Shown: positions 7,868-14,258, counted from the stretch's first letter. The stretch is 17,393 nt of DNA from CAYMJA01 sp964391095 (GCA_964391095.1 CAYMJA010000011.1:1-17393); one strand, 5' to 3'. Notes: generated by a model from the letters alone, not told the origin. A program made the numbers and translations.

Positions 7868-7896
7868 GAAAACGGGTGGTCTTCTTGCCCGTTTTC
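7868..7896 (-). promoter_or_regulatory. leader hairpin of the HD-to-oxidoreductase operon
   Basis: GAAAACGGG and CCCGTTTTC form a 9-bp perfect stem with an 11-base loop. It lies about 15 bases after the predicted transcription start and 40 before the HD start codon. No T-run follows on the minus strand, so a leader structure is more likely than a terminator. Confidence 0.5.
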
Positions 7897-7917
7897 TATA
7901 ACTATAATACATTTATT

Positions 7918-7946
7918 ATTTTATCTTATTAAAAACTTATTGCCAA
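7918..7946 (-). promoter_or_regulatory. promoter of the HD / redox operon
   Basis: On the minus strand TTGGCA (7941-7946), a 17-base spacer, and TAAAAT (7918-7923), each one base from consensus. The predicted start is near 7911. It is the only strong promoter seen ahead of the six genes from 7828 to 3635. Confidence 0.68.
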
Positions 7947-7966
7947 GCTTTATGAGTCGTTAAAAA

Positions 7967-7994
7967 GCAAAAAGCCCTTTTTAGGGCTTTTTGC
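7967..7994 (-). terminator. strong intrinsic terminator after the RRM gene
   Basis: GCAAAAAGCCC and GGGCTTTTTGC form an 11-bp perfect stem with a 6-base loop, followed on the minus strand by TTTTTAAC. It separates the RRM unit from the HD operon promoter. Confidence 0.85.
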
Positions 7995-8003
7995 GAAACC
8001 TTT

Positions 8004-8053
8004 ACCCCGCCCTCTAAGTTAATGTTTTTCATTATATGCATAAAGGACGGGGT
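8004..8053 (-). other. hairpin in the 3' untranslated region of the RRM gene
   Basis: ACCCCGCCCT at 8004-8013 and AGGACGGGGT at 8044-8053 form a 10-bp stem. As plus-strand RNA it would contain a C-A mismatch, but as minus-strand RNA that pair becomes a G-U wobble, so it is fully paired only on the gene's own transcript. It precedes the terminator by a few bases. Confidence 0.5.
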
Positions 8054-8074
8054 TTACGAAGATCAAAAAGTTCT

Positions 8075-8338
8075 CTAAAAAGTTCTTTTTTTCATCGGCT
8101 TGGCTTCGTCCACAACGATATTCCTTCCGTCTAACTCTTTTCCGTTAAACATTTCTACTGCTTTTTTGGCTTCTTCTTCCGAAGACATTTCTACAAAACC
8201 AAATCCTTTTGATTTACCAGAAAATTTGTCTATAATAACAGCCACTGATTTTACTTCACCGGCTCCTGAAAACAGGTCTTTTAAAGAATCTTCAGTTGTA
8301 TCGTAAGAAAGGCTTCCTACATAAAGTTTAGTTGTCAT
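8075..8338 (-). CDS. single-RRM RNA-binding protein
   Basis: An 87-residue protein that is essentially one RNA recognition motif. RNP2 is LYVGSL at 5-10 and RNP1 is KGFGFVEM at 44-51, with the typical LxxLFxxxGEVxSVxVIxDxxxGxSKGFGFVEM framework and a short basic tail (AKPMKKRTF). Such proteins bind single-stranded RNA; in cyanobacteria they are cold-inducible, and in CPR genomes they are common. It is single-gene, with its own near-consensus promoter, a leader of about 150 bases containing a strong hairpin, and its own terminator, which suggests leader-mediated or self regulation (inference). The stop region contains an AGAACTTTTT duplication that supplies a second stop just downstream. Confidence 0.95.
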   Translation of the reverse strand: MTTKLYVGSLSYDTTEDSLKDLFSGAGEVKSVAVIIDKFSGKSKGFGFVEMSSEEEAKKAVEMFNGKELDGRNIVVDEAKPMKKRTF

Positions 8339-8362
8339 TTTTCTCTAAAATTTATTAATTTA

Positions 8363-8394
8363 CCCCTCACCTTTTTTGTAAAAAAGGTGGAGGG
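8363..8394 (-). promoter_or_regulatory. leader hairpin upstream of the RRM start
   Basis: A 9-bp ACCTTTTTT/AAAAAAGGT stem is extended by CCCTC/GAGGG across a one-base bulge. It ends about 25 bases before the RRM start codon. A T-run lies inside the stem rather than after it, so I read it as a leader regulatory structure, not a terminator. Confidence 0.55.
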
Positions 8395-8498
8395 TTTAAC
8401 GACCTACTCCTAATTCTCTTATCACTAAAATTTTAATGTAAGACTTAGAAAGCACGACCCTTTTCCCTTATTTCACCTAAAGAAAAAACGTTATCTTA

Positions 8499-8527
8499 AA
8501 GATACACCCGCCATCTTCTTTTGTCAA
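8499..8527 (-). promoter_or_regulatory. promoter of the RRM gene
   Basis: On the minus strand perfect TTGACA (8522-8527), a 17-base spacer, and TATCTT (8499-8504). The predicted start near 8492 gives a leader of about 150 bases. The -35 hexamer directly abuts the 78-bp inverted-repeat element at 8528. Confidence 0.72.
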
Positions 8528-8605
8528 CCCCGTAGAAGAAATTTGACAAATGTTTTGCGGAGCAAAACATTTCTTATCAAAGACAGTCAAATTTTCTCTA
8601 CGGGG
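8528..8605. repeat. 78-bp inverted-repeat element with nested hairpin
   Basis: Outer arms of 20 bases (8528-8547 and 8586-8605, both ending in CCCCGTAGA outwards) match at 18 of 20 positions. A nested perfect 11-bp hairpin, AAATGTTTTGC/GCAAAACATTT at 8548-8558 and 8562-8572, lies inside. It resembles a small non-autonomous element or a composite terminator. There is no coding potential. Confidence 0.6.
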
Positions 8606-8630
8606 TCAAGTCAAATTCTCCACCTTCCCT

Positions 8631-9194
8631 CTAGTCTTCCTTATACGCCATAATACTAATTTCCTGTTGGCCATCTTCATAGCCAATGACTAATTGGAGA
8701 TCATCTTTTAGGGCTATAATCGAAGCTTGACCATCTGAGATTGTATGCCCTTGGATAGTATAATTCTTTCCCTCTAAAACACTTATTAAAGCGCCGCTAT
8801 CTTCGGCCTTCAAATCTTTTTTAACAGTATATACAAGGATAGCACTCCCTGGTCCAACAAAACCACTCGTAAAGCTAGTAAGTTTTACGCCGCCAAACAC
8901 TTCAGTAAATATAGGTTTAAGTTCTGGATTTATTTCTTTCGCTAAACCACTTGCCTTTACTTCCTTTGCTGATTTATAGACGTCTTCTTCTTCCTCCTCT
9001 TCTTCTTCTCCCAGAGGCAGCTTATCAAAAATGCTTTTTCCGTTCTCTCCTTTTTTTACTAAGTCTTCTATCAGTTTCCATCCCTTTTCTTGACCTATTT
9101 GAATTACTTTCTTAACCGCGAAATAGCCACCGACTCCTAAAACCGCAATTATCACCACTACGACAATTAGAATAATGGTTACCTTTTTGCTCAT
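8631..9194 (-). CDS. membrane-anchored protein of unknown function
   Basis: A 187-residue protein I cannot assign. Residues 5-27 form one hydrophobic helix after MSKK, with no cleavage site or lipobox, so it is probably an N-terminal anchor with the rest outside. An eight-residue glutamate run lies at 63-70, followed by DVYKSAKEVKASG. The C-terminal half (about 95-187) has alternating hydrophobic strands (VKLTSFTSGF, SAILVYTVKK, ASIIALKDDLQLVIGYEDG, ISIMAYKED), suggesting a small beta-rich domain. It lies between a DUF4870-like gene and the RRM gene, with palindromic elements on both sides. An AAAGGTCG motif lies 27 bases before the ATG. No clear promoter was identified. Confidence 0.82.
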   Translation of the reverse strand: MSKKVTIILIVVVVIIAVLGVGGYFAVKKVIQIGQEKGWKLIEDLVKKGENGKSIFDKLPLGEEEEEEEEDVYKSAKEVKASGLAKEINPELKPIFTEVFGGVKLTSFTSGFVGPGSAILVYTVKKDLKAEDSGALISVLEGKNYTIQGHTISDGQASIIALKDDLQLVIGYEDGQQEISIMAYKED

Positions 9195-9310
9195 AGTTTT
9201 ATTTTATGTTTTTTTACTAACGACCTTTTGAAAAGTAAAAATTAGTTCTAATAAAAATCTTTTAACCAGCCGAGGTTTTAAAATATAAACAAATTAAGAA
9301 TCAATGATTA

Positions 9311-9347
9311 TACGAGACCCGACTTCGTTACGAAGTCGGGTCTCGTA
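9311..9347. repeat. 17-bp perfect palindromic element
   Basis: The arms 9311-9327 and 9331-9347 (TACGAGACCCGACTTCG and its complement) enclose TTA. Neither strand has a following T-run, so this is a palindromic repeat rather than a terminator. Its ACTTCGT centre resembles the element at 15384-15415. Confidence 0.7.
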
Positions 9348-9357
9348 AGCATCGTTA

Positions 9358-9690
9358 TTAGAATTTAAACTTCTCGGCGAACTTCCCAATAATAGGAAGG
9401 GGGGTTTGCTTGCCACTGACAACATTTATAATTCCTATAATAGATAAAACCAGCCAGATAATCCAACATACAAATCCAATCAGCCATCCAAGAATCGGAA
9501 TCCAGGCAATCACCATCGTAGCAATCTCAGCAATGAATAAAACCAAACCCTGTTTGGCATGAAACTGAGCAAAAGGATTGTCTTTAGCGGCAAGTAGGGG
9601 AACCAAAAAGAGAATCCCAATATAACTTAGAATTGCTATTAAATTTTTATCCTCACTCTTTGGTATTCCAGGTTTAGATATGTCTTCCAT
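9358..9690 (-). CDS. DUF4870/Tic20-like small membrane protein
   Basis: A 110-residue membrane protein with a short hydrophilic N-terminus (MEDISKPGIPKSEDKN) and three or four hydrophobic helices from about 17 to 95. The motif FAQFHAKQGLVLFI at 40-53 is the hallmark of DUF4870/Tic20-like proteins, as are the Gly/Trp/Ile-rich IPILGWLIGFVCWIIWLVLSIIGIINV and the terminal GKQTPLPIIGKFAEKFKF. Its biochemical role in bacteria is unknown. It has its own promoter at 9746-9774, followed by a leader with an AAAGGTCG motif, and a palindromic repeat just after its stop. Confidence 0.87.
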   Translation of the reverse strand: MEDISKPGIPKSEDKNLIAILSYIGILFLVPLLAAKDNPFAQFHAKQGLVLFIAEIATMVIAWIPILGWLIGFVCWIIWLVLSIIGIINVVSGKQTPLPIIGKFAEKFKF

Positions 9691-9745
9691 AAATTCAAAA
9701 TAATTAATGTTAATTAAGAAATTCGACCTTTAATGTTTTTTAATT

Positions 9746-9774
9746 ATTGTAATTAGTTTAGACATTATTGTAAA
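9746..9774 (-). promoter_or_regulatory. promoter of the DUF4870-like gene
   Basis: On the minus strand TTTACA (9769-9774), a 17-base spacer, and TACAAT (9746-9751), each one mismatch from consensus. The predicted start is near 9739, and an AAAGGTCG motif follows within about 15 bases. Confidence 0.6.
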
Positions 9775-9837
9775 ATATTTATATATTGTAGCACCTTTGG
9801 GGGTCAAATACCATCTATGGAAAATAGAACTCAACTC

Positions 9838-10137
9838 CTAATTACAATGCGAACCGAAGCGAGGGACTCTCACTTTAATTGCTTTTCCTTCAATTAAAGC
9901 TCTGGCTATTTTTTTACGGGCTGATCTCAGAATCCGCTGAAGAGTACTCTGAGAAATTTTCATTTTCTTAGCGGCCTCAATTTGACTCAGACCTTTCAAA
10001 TCACAAAATCTGATTACTTCTAGTTCATCAATACCTAAATCCACCTCTTCTAATTCGGAAAGGGGTATGGCTCGCGGTTTAAAATAAGTGACATTTGGAT
10101 TAAACAAAATTCTTCTTGGTTTTATCGGTCTTGCCAT
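9838..10137 (-). CDS. UPF0251 (DUF134) DNA-binding protein
   Basis: A 99-residue UPF0251 protein. It opens with MARPIKPRRI, has TYFKPRAIPLSELEEVDLGIDELEVIRFCDLKGLSQ, and a helix-turn-helix (about 48-75) AAKKMKISQSTLQRILRSARKKIA resembling sigma region 4. The family is thought to be transcriptional; no ligand is established. It is the last gene of the seven-gene operon and overlaps the preceding ATPase by 16 bases, so it may regulate its own operon. A candidate palindromic operator overlaps the operon -10 at 14306-14319 (inference). The usual C-terminal Cys-rich extension is absent; only Cys45 and Cys98 are present. Confidence 0.93.
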   Translation of the reverse strand: MARPIKPRRILFNPNVTYFKPRAIPLSELEEVDLGIDELEVIRFCDLKGLSQIEAAKKMKISQSTLQRILRSARKKIARALIEGKAIKVRVPRFGSHCN

Positions 10138-11051
10138 AATTGATTAAGGCCTCTAAAAATTTCTTTAATTTCTTTTTTAACTTTTAAATCAGTTTCCAAA
10201 ATTGGTTTGAAGTCAGCGATGGCTTTAAATACTTTTTTATCATAAGATATTTTACCCAAAAGTTTTCTACCAGCCCATTTTTCTATCTTACTACTTAGTC
10301 GGGGATTAATATCCCACTTATTTATTACTAGACCCCAGGAAATATTAAAATGATTAACCACCTTTAAAACCCTTTTTAAATCCGAAAATCCTGAAGGAGT
10401 AGGTTCGGTAACCAAAATAGCAAAGTTTGAATCTTGCAGAGAAGCAATAACTGGACAGCCAGTTCCCGGAGCAGAATCAATAATCATTAAATCATATTTG
10501 AATCTCTCTGCTTCTCTCTTAATTTCTGTAACCACTTTTCCAGAACCCGTTTCTCCTGGAAAAAGTTGACCTGAAACTAAAGGGAAATTATATTTTGTTT
10601 TTTTTATTTTTATCTCCCCGTTTTTTACAGGTCTCATTTTTATCACTCCTTTGGGGCAAAAAAGCTCACAGGCTCCACATCCCTCGCATAAAAAAGGATT
10701 CAATTTTAACATTCCTTTTTCTACTCCTAATGCATTAAATCTACACTTTTCTGCACATTGTTTGGCTTCTTTTTGAGTCAGTTTGCTATTGTCAATTACA
10801 GGTTTTTCAGAAACACTTATTTTTTTTGTCTCTTTCCAATTTTCCGGTTCTCCAAGCCAGATCGCCAAATTAGGCGCATCAACATCACAATCTACAGCCA
10901 CCACTTTTTTAATTCTGAAAGAATCAAGGTTCTGTCGAGTGGAACGAGGCAGGTTCTTATTTTGAGCAAAAAGCATTGCCAAGGCCGAAGCCAGCATACT
11001 CTTTCCTACTCCACCTTTTCCGGAAATAATTGTAATTCTTTTAGGAATCAT
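10122..11051 (-). CDS. MinD/Mrp-type ATPase with ferredoxin insert (second paralogue)
   Basis: A 309-residue P-loop ATPase with deviant Walker A GKGGVGKS at 11-18, CDVDAPNLAIWLG at 55-67, a ferredoxin-like insert at about 90-140, then IIDSAPGTGCPV (190-201) and TEPTPSGFSDL. The second cluster motif is complete (Cys122, 125, 128, 132). The first is degenerate, with only Cys99 and Cys103 left, so a single [4Fe-4S] cluster is likely. Such ATPases occur in pairs in anaerobes and are presumed to act in metal or Fe-S cofactor delivery, but none is well characterised. An unusual loop at 32-46 (NLPRSTRQNLDS) contains AGGTTCT repeated 24 bases apart, suggesting an in-frame insertion. The start is 10 bases after the first paralogue. 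Confidence 0.92.
   Translation of the reverse strand: MIPKRITIISGKGGVGKSMLASALAMLFAQNKNLPRSTRQNLDSFRIKKVVAVDCDVDAPNLAIWLGEPENWKETKKISVSEKPVIDNSKLTQKEAKQCAEKCRFNALGVEKGMLKLNPFLCEGCGACELFCPKGVIKMRPVKNGEIKIKKTKYNFPLVSGQLFPGETGSGKVVTEIKREAERFKYDLMIIDSAPGTGCPVIASLQDSNFAILVTEPTPSGFSDLKRVLKVVNHFNISWGLVINKWDINPRLSSKIEKWAGRKLLGKISYDKKVFKAIADFKPILETDLKVKKEIKEIFRGLNQLWQDR
10927..10957. repeat. in-frame direct repeat bounding an 8-codon insertion
   Basis: AGGTTCT occurs at 10927-10933 and 10951-10957, 24 bases (eight codons) apart, inside the ATPase gene. It encodes the NL...NL repeat of NLPRSTRQNL, in a loop where the sister ATPase has no counterpart. Confidence 0.45.
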
Positions 11052-11061
11052 AAATTGTTAT

Positions 11062-11922
11062 CTAATAGAAATCAATTTCGCCAATTTTCCCTCTTGAATA
11101 GGCATCTATTAATTCTCTGGAATAAGGAATTTCTTTTTCAACTTTTGTCTTAAATTTTTCAACAATTTTTTGAATTCCCTTTTTATCTCCTAAATCTGCT
11201 TGATTTAAAATGACTTTGGCTGGTATTTTGAGTTTTTGACACAAATCTAAAATCAAATTTAAATCATAAGCGCCCATCGGAGTAGGTTCAGTAACGGCAT
11301 AAGCGAAATCACAACCCATTAAAGCGGAAATTACCGGACAATGAGTGCCAGCAGCTGTATCAAATAAAATATAATCTGCCTTTATTTTTTTGGCAAAATT
11401 CAAAGCAAACTTTTTAGTTTCCGCAACCACCGGTCCTGTTTCTTCTAAACCTGATTTTGCTAATCCAGTTATTAACCAAAGATTCTGTTCGTTGTTTGCT
11501 ATTCGTTGTTTGTTGTTTAAGTAGATTTTTCCAATCTCTTCTTTTTCTGGTGTAATTGCTTTATTTGGACAAACAATTTGACAAGCGCCACAAGCTGAAC
11601 ATAAATCTTTAATAAATACTGGATATTTCCCAGGAGCCTGGAAAATAGCATTGTTCCGGCAGGTTCTGGCACACAGCCCGCATTTTGAGCATTTTTTCTT
11701 ATTCAATTTCGGAAACTCGGCGTAAACTTTCCCGGCTGATTTTTTTAATTTTTCTCCTAAAAGTAAATAATCATTAGGACACTCAACATCACAATCACAA
11801 AGAATAACCTTCTTACCCTCTTTAATTAGTTTATTAGCAAACAAAACCGAGACAGTTGATTTTCCTGTCCCGCCCTTACCACCTGTTATCCCGATCTTTT
11901 TTAATTTCTGTTTACTGTTCAT
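11062..11922 (-). CDS. MinD/Mrp-type ATPase with 2[4Fe-4S] ferredoxin insert (first paralogue)
   Basis: A 286-residue P-loop ATPase with Walker A GGKGGTGKST at 14-23, LCDCDVECPNDYLLLG at 41-56, then two complete ferredoxin motifs (Cys78, 81, 84, 88 and Cys108, 111, 114, 118), then LFDTAAGTHCPVISALMG and TEPTPMGAYDL. It can hold two [4Fe-4S] clusters, unlike its sister gene. Extra CDCDVEC cysteines lie next to the nucleotide site. Residues 134-146 (YLNNKQRIANNEQ) are encoded by a 7-bp-period repeat, and the start codon itself sits in another such array. It overlaps the CDF transporter by four bases (ATGA), indicating translational coupling. The likely role is ATP-driven metal or Fe-S cluster handling (family inference). 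Confidence 0.92.
   Translation of the reverse strand: MNSKQKLKKIGITGGKGGTGKSTVSVLFANKLIKEGKKVILCDCDVECPNDYLLLGEKLKKSAGKVYAEFPKLNKKKCSKCGLCARTCRNNAIFQAPGKYPVFIKDLCSACGACQIVCPNKAITPEKEEIGKIYLNNKQRIANNEQNLWLITGLAKSGLEETGPVVAETKKFALNFAKKIKADYILFDTAAGTHCPVISALMGCDFAYAVTEPTPMGAYDLNLILDLCQKLKIPAKVILNQADLGDKKGIQKIVEKFKTKVEKEIPYSRELIDAYSRGKIGEIDFY
11488..11522. repeat. 7-bp-period array inside an ATPase coding sequence
   Basis: Plus-strand heptamers TTCGTTG, TTTGCTA, TTCGTTG, TTTGTTG, TTTAAGT follow without gaps. As the period is 7, three repeats span seven codons, giving an Asn/Gln-rich loop at residues 134-145 with no counterpart in the sister ATPase. Confidence 0.6.
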
Positions 11923-11939
11923 TGTTCACTGGTTTTAAT
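11905..11939. repeat. 7-bp-period array spanning the transporter/ATPase junction
   Basis: Plus-strand heptamers TTTCTGT, TTACTGT, TCATTGT, TCACTGG, TTTTAAT. The array contains the ATGA overlap, so it encodes both the KTSEQ end of the transporter and the MNSKQK start of the ATPase. Confidence 0.6.
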
Positions 11940-13151
11940 TTCTTCAATAATATCTTCTAATTTCTTTTCCGGGGGAATAATTTCGACTTCAATACCAAAA
12001 TTTTCTAAATTTTGCTTTGCATTTTCTCCAATTTGATAAAGAAAAACTTTGTCTGTTCTGATTGCTTTGGCAAATCTTGCACCATGAGGCGAGTCCCCTT
12101 CAAAGTAAGGATTTTTAAGAGTTTCTCTGGTAAGAATTTTACCCTCTTTTATATCAATTACTAAATATTGAACTGCCCCAAATCGGTCACTAACTTCATC
12201 TTTTTTAAGGGGGATAATTATTCTCTCTCCCAATTTCTTAGGACCAATTTGCTCGAAACCTTCAAGTTTTCCTATTTTTTCACCAAATTTTGGCAAAATA
12301 ACAGTTCTTGCCATTTGATAAGCTTCAATAGAAATAACTATTTGTTTCAGTTCTGGAATATTCTTAAGTAACCTTTCTTCTAAAATTCCAGTTATTTTTT
12401 GCACATCTTCGACTTTTAATTTTGGAGGAAGTTTAATTTTAATTTCGGAAAAGTTGAAAGCACCAATCTTGCGGGTTTTTAATTCGGAAATTTCAATTTT
12501 ATGAACAGAGCAAATTTTTCTAATCCTGTTTTCTATATCTTTATTAGAAACATCTAAAAGAGAATCAGTAATCTCTTTACCAAGCTTAATTGATTCCCAA
12601 ATTATATAGAGGCCAATTAATATCGCAACTATGGCATCGGCATAAATAAAATATTTTATCAAAATCAATCCCAGTAAAACCCCTAAAGACGAAACAACGT
12701 CAACCCTGGAATGTTCAGCATCGGCCACCAAAGAGATACTTTCATATTTGCGGCCATAATAAAATTTTAATCTAGCCATTCCCTCGTTGACTAGACAAGA
12801 CACAATCATCAAACCTATTGCCCAAAAAGTAAAAATTACAGCCTGGGGTTTAAAAAATTGATTTATCCCTTTATAGGTTATTGCAATTCCAGAGAGAGCA
12901 ATTATAAATGCTATTACAAAACCAGCCAAAGTTTCAGCTCTGTAATAACCATAAGGATGTTTCTCATCAACCGGTTTTTTAGCTGTTTTAATTCCCAGGA
13001 AGGCAATAAAAGGAGAGAAAACATCCATTCCTGAGTGAATAGCGTCAGCAATAAGAGCCATACTATGAACTGTTAATCCTATAATCAATTTAAAAACAGC
13101 CAATAAAAGATTGACAAGAGTGCTAATAATAGAAATTTTTTCTTGAGTCAT
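11919..13151 (-). CDS. cation diffusion facilitator fused to a NifX-like cofactor-binding domain
   Basis: A 410-residue membrane protein from the chosen ATG, which directly follows the NifX-like stop (TAAAATG). Residues 1-200 form a six-helix CDF transporter with two HxxxD metal motifs, His39/Asp43 (DAIHSGMD) and His147/Asp151 (AEHSRVD). About 200-280 is the cytoplasmic CDF domain. Residues about 280-395 form a dinitrogenase FeMo-cofactor-like (NifX/NafY) domain, with SDRFGAVQYLVIDI and the FLYQIGENAKQNLENFGIEVE end. CDF proteins export Zn, Fe, Mn, Co or Ni; the attached domain suggests a metallocluster or metal sensor. The frame is open 30 codons further upstream, but those codons overlap the NifX-like gene in another frame and resemble no CDF, so 13151 is preferred. 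Confidence 0.91.
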   Translation of the reverse strand: MTQEKISIISTLVNLLLAVFKLIIGLTVHSMALIADAIHSGMDVFSPFIAFLGIKTAKKPVDEKHPYGYYRAETLAGFVIAFIIALSGIAITYKGINQFFKPQAVIFTFWAIGLMIVSCLVNEGMARLKFYYGRKYESISLVADAEHSRVDVVSSLGVLLGLILIKYFIYADAIVAILIGLYIIWESIKLGKEITDSLLDVSNKDIENRIRKICSVHKIEISELKTRKIGAFNFSEIKIKLPPKLKVEDVQKITGILEERLLKNIPELKQIVISIEAYQMARTVILPKFGEKIGKLEGFEQIGPKKLGERIIIPLKKDEVSDRFGAVQYLVIDIKEGKILTRETLKNPYFEGDSPHGARFAKAIRTDKVFLYQIGENAKQNLENFGIEVEIIPPEKKLEDIIEEIKTSEQ

Positions 13152-13152
13152 T

Positions 13153-13599
13153 TTATTTTCTAAAAGGTCTTCTTCGGCCTCCTCTATCATCTCGGCCTCC
13201 TCGACCCCTTGGCCCCCTGGACCCTGAAGGAGGTCCGCCACCCAAATGACCGGGAACAGTAGGAATTTTGGCTTGAGTTAATTTATTTTCTTTCCACATT
13301 GAAAAAACATCTTTCGCCGCAGAACCAGGCATCGCTAAAAAAATTTTAATTCCTGTAGTTTTTAAAACACCTATTGCATTTGGTCCAATATTGCCAGTTA
13401 TTAAAACATCAACTTCTTTAGAAACAATTGTTTGAGCGGCTGCAATTCCTGCTCCATGCATAGCTCCAATTCCTGGATTTGGCAGGGCCTCTTTTAAGTT
13501 TCCGTTTTTATCTAAAATAAGAAAAAATTGAGCCCTGCCAAATCGAGGATCAATTAAAGAATTTAAATTTGGACCAAGAGAAGTAATACAAATTTTCAT
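13153..13599 (-). CDS. NifX/NifB-family (dinitrogenase Fe-Mo cofactor-like) protein with Arg-Gly tail
   Basis: A 148-residue protein. Residues 1-112 form the small alpha/beta NifX/NafY-like domain: MKICITSLGPNLNSLIDPRFGRAQFF, then NPGIGAMHGAGIAAAQ, VDVLITGNIGPNA and LKTTGIKIFLA. His48 in AMHGAG is a candidate cluster ligand, as in stand-alone members. The tail from about 118 is low complexity and very rich in Gly and Arg (GGGPPSGSRGPRGRGG). No nitrogenase genes are near, so the name marks the fold rather than nitrogen fixation; such proteins are common in anaerobes beside ferredoxin-ATPases. It is third in the operon and ends two bases before the transporter start. The sequence just upstream contains a degenerate ACCTG...CAGGT palindrome (13614-13631). 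Confidence 0.92.
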   Translation of the reverse strand: MKICITSLGPNLNSLIDPRFGRAQFFLILDKNGNLKEALPNPGIGAMHGAGIAAAQTIVSKEVDVLITGNIGPNAIGVLKTTGIKIFLAMPGSAAKDVFSMWKENKLTQAKIPTVPGHLGGGPPSGSRGPRGRGGRDDRGGRRRPFRK

Positions 13600-13661
13600 A
13601 ATATATACAAATTACCTGCCTGCTGACAGGTGAACGGACGAATGTTTACAAATAATAAGGT

Positions 13662-13871
13662 CTAGCGAGCCCTGGTCATTGCTTGGCCACATTTGGGACA
13701 TTTTTGTTCATAACAAGGAATACCCCTCTTATGAGGAACCTTGACACCACATTTTAAGCAAAGACATTCTCCTCCAGCCCCCAGTCCAAAACCGCCGGGT
13801 TGGCGGCCTCGGCCGCCACCTCTACCTAATCCTCGACCAGAGCCAGGAGTAATCCTTTCTTGATTTGACAT
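13662..13871 (-). CDS. small Gly-rich zinc-ribbon protein
   Basis: A 69-residue protein. The N-terminal half (10-34) is Gly/Arg-rich (GSGRGLGRGGGRGRQ). The C-terminal half is a treble-clef or zinc-ribbon: Cys38-x2-Cys41 and Cys58-x2-Cys61, with extra Cys36 and Cys53 and His47. Similar proteins accompany DUF5320 and NifX genes in anaerobes; their function is unknown and metal binding is inferred from the cysteines. It starts 12 bases after DUF5320. Confidence 0.87.
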   Translation of the reverse strand: MSNQERITPGSGRGLGRGGGRGRQPGGFGLGAGGECLCLKCGVKVPHKRGIPCYEQKCPKCGQAMTRAR

Positions 13872-13883
13872 AGTAGTTTAATA

Positions 13884-14258
13884 CTATTTCTTCTTTGTAG
13901 TCTCCAGCTCTTGGATTCTGCTCTCAATAGCTTTCATTTCTTCCTTTAAGGATTTAAGATGGTCGGTTAATATTTCTCTTTCTTGAGCCAACATCTCTTT
14001 TTCTTCTTTAGCTGTTGGTTGAGTTGGAGGATAAGCCGGGGAATAACGTCCCCAGCCCTCCCAAGCTGGATATCCCCAATAGCCTCCTGCCCAGCCTCTA
14101 CCTCTTCCAAACCAACCTCTGCCTCTTCCCCAACCAAAATATCCTCTGCCGGGAGCAGAATTCATATAACCGGAACAAGGATATCCGGCGCAGTAACCTA
14201 ACCCTCTACCAGTCATTGGTCCAAGACCCACAGGACCTGTTTTATCTCCACGTGGCAT
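13884..14258 (-). CDS. DUF5320-family protein
   Basis: A 124-residue protein opening with MPRGDKTGPVGLGPMTGRGLGYC, the DUF5320 signature. Residues 20-80 are a Gly/Trp/Tyr/Arg-rich low-complexity stretch (for example FGWGRGRGWFGRGRGWAGGY) with Cys23 and Cys28 only. Residues 82-121 form a charged coiled-coil (EKEMLAQEREILTDHLKSLK). Its function is unknown. In anaerobes the family sits with NifX-like proteins and Fe-S ATPases, as here. It is the first gene of the seven-gene operon, 43 bases after the predicted transcription start, and lacks a Shine-Dalgarno. Confidence 0.9.
   Translation of the reverse strand: MPRGDKTGPVGLGPMTGRGLGYCAGYPCSGYMNSAPGRGYFGWGRGRGWFGRGRGWAGGYWGYPAWEGWGRYSPAYPPTQPTAKEEKEMLAQEREILTDHLKSLKEEMKAIESRIQELETTKKK

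Noticed and set aside
9311..9347. Terminator of the DUF4870-like gene
   Set aside because: The stem is perfect, but no T-run follows on either strand; listed as a palindromic repeat instead.
10758..11153. A 131-codon plus-strand frame opposite the two ATPases
   Set aside because: It crosses two well-supported genes and their junction, is Phe/Ser/Asn-rich as antisense of AT-rich genes is, and has no start signals.
13152..13241. A 30-residue N-terminal extension of the CDF transporter
   Set aside because: It overlaps the RG-rich end of the NifX-like gene in another frame and has no membrane or family features; an ATG lies immediately after the NifX stop.
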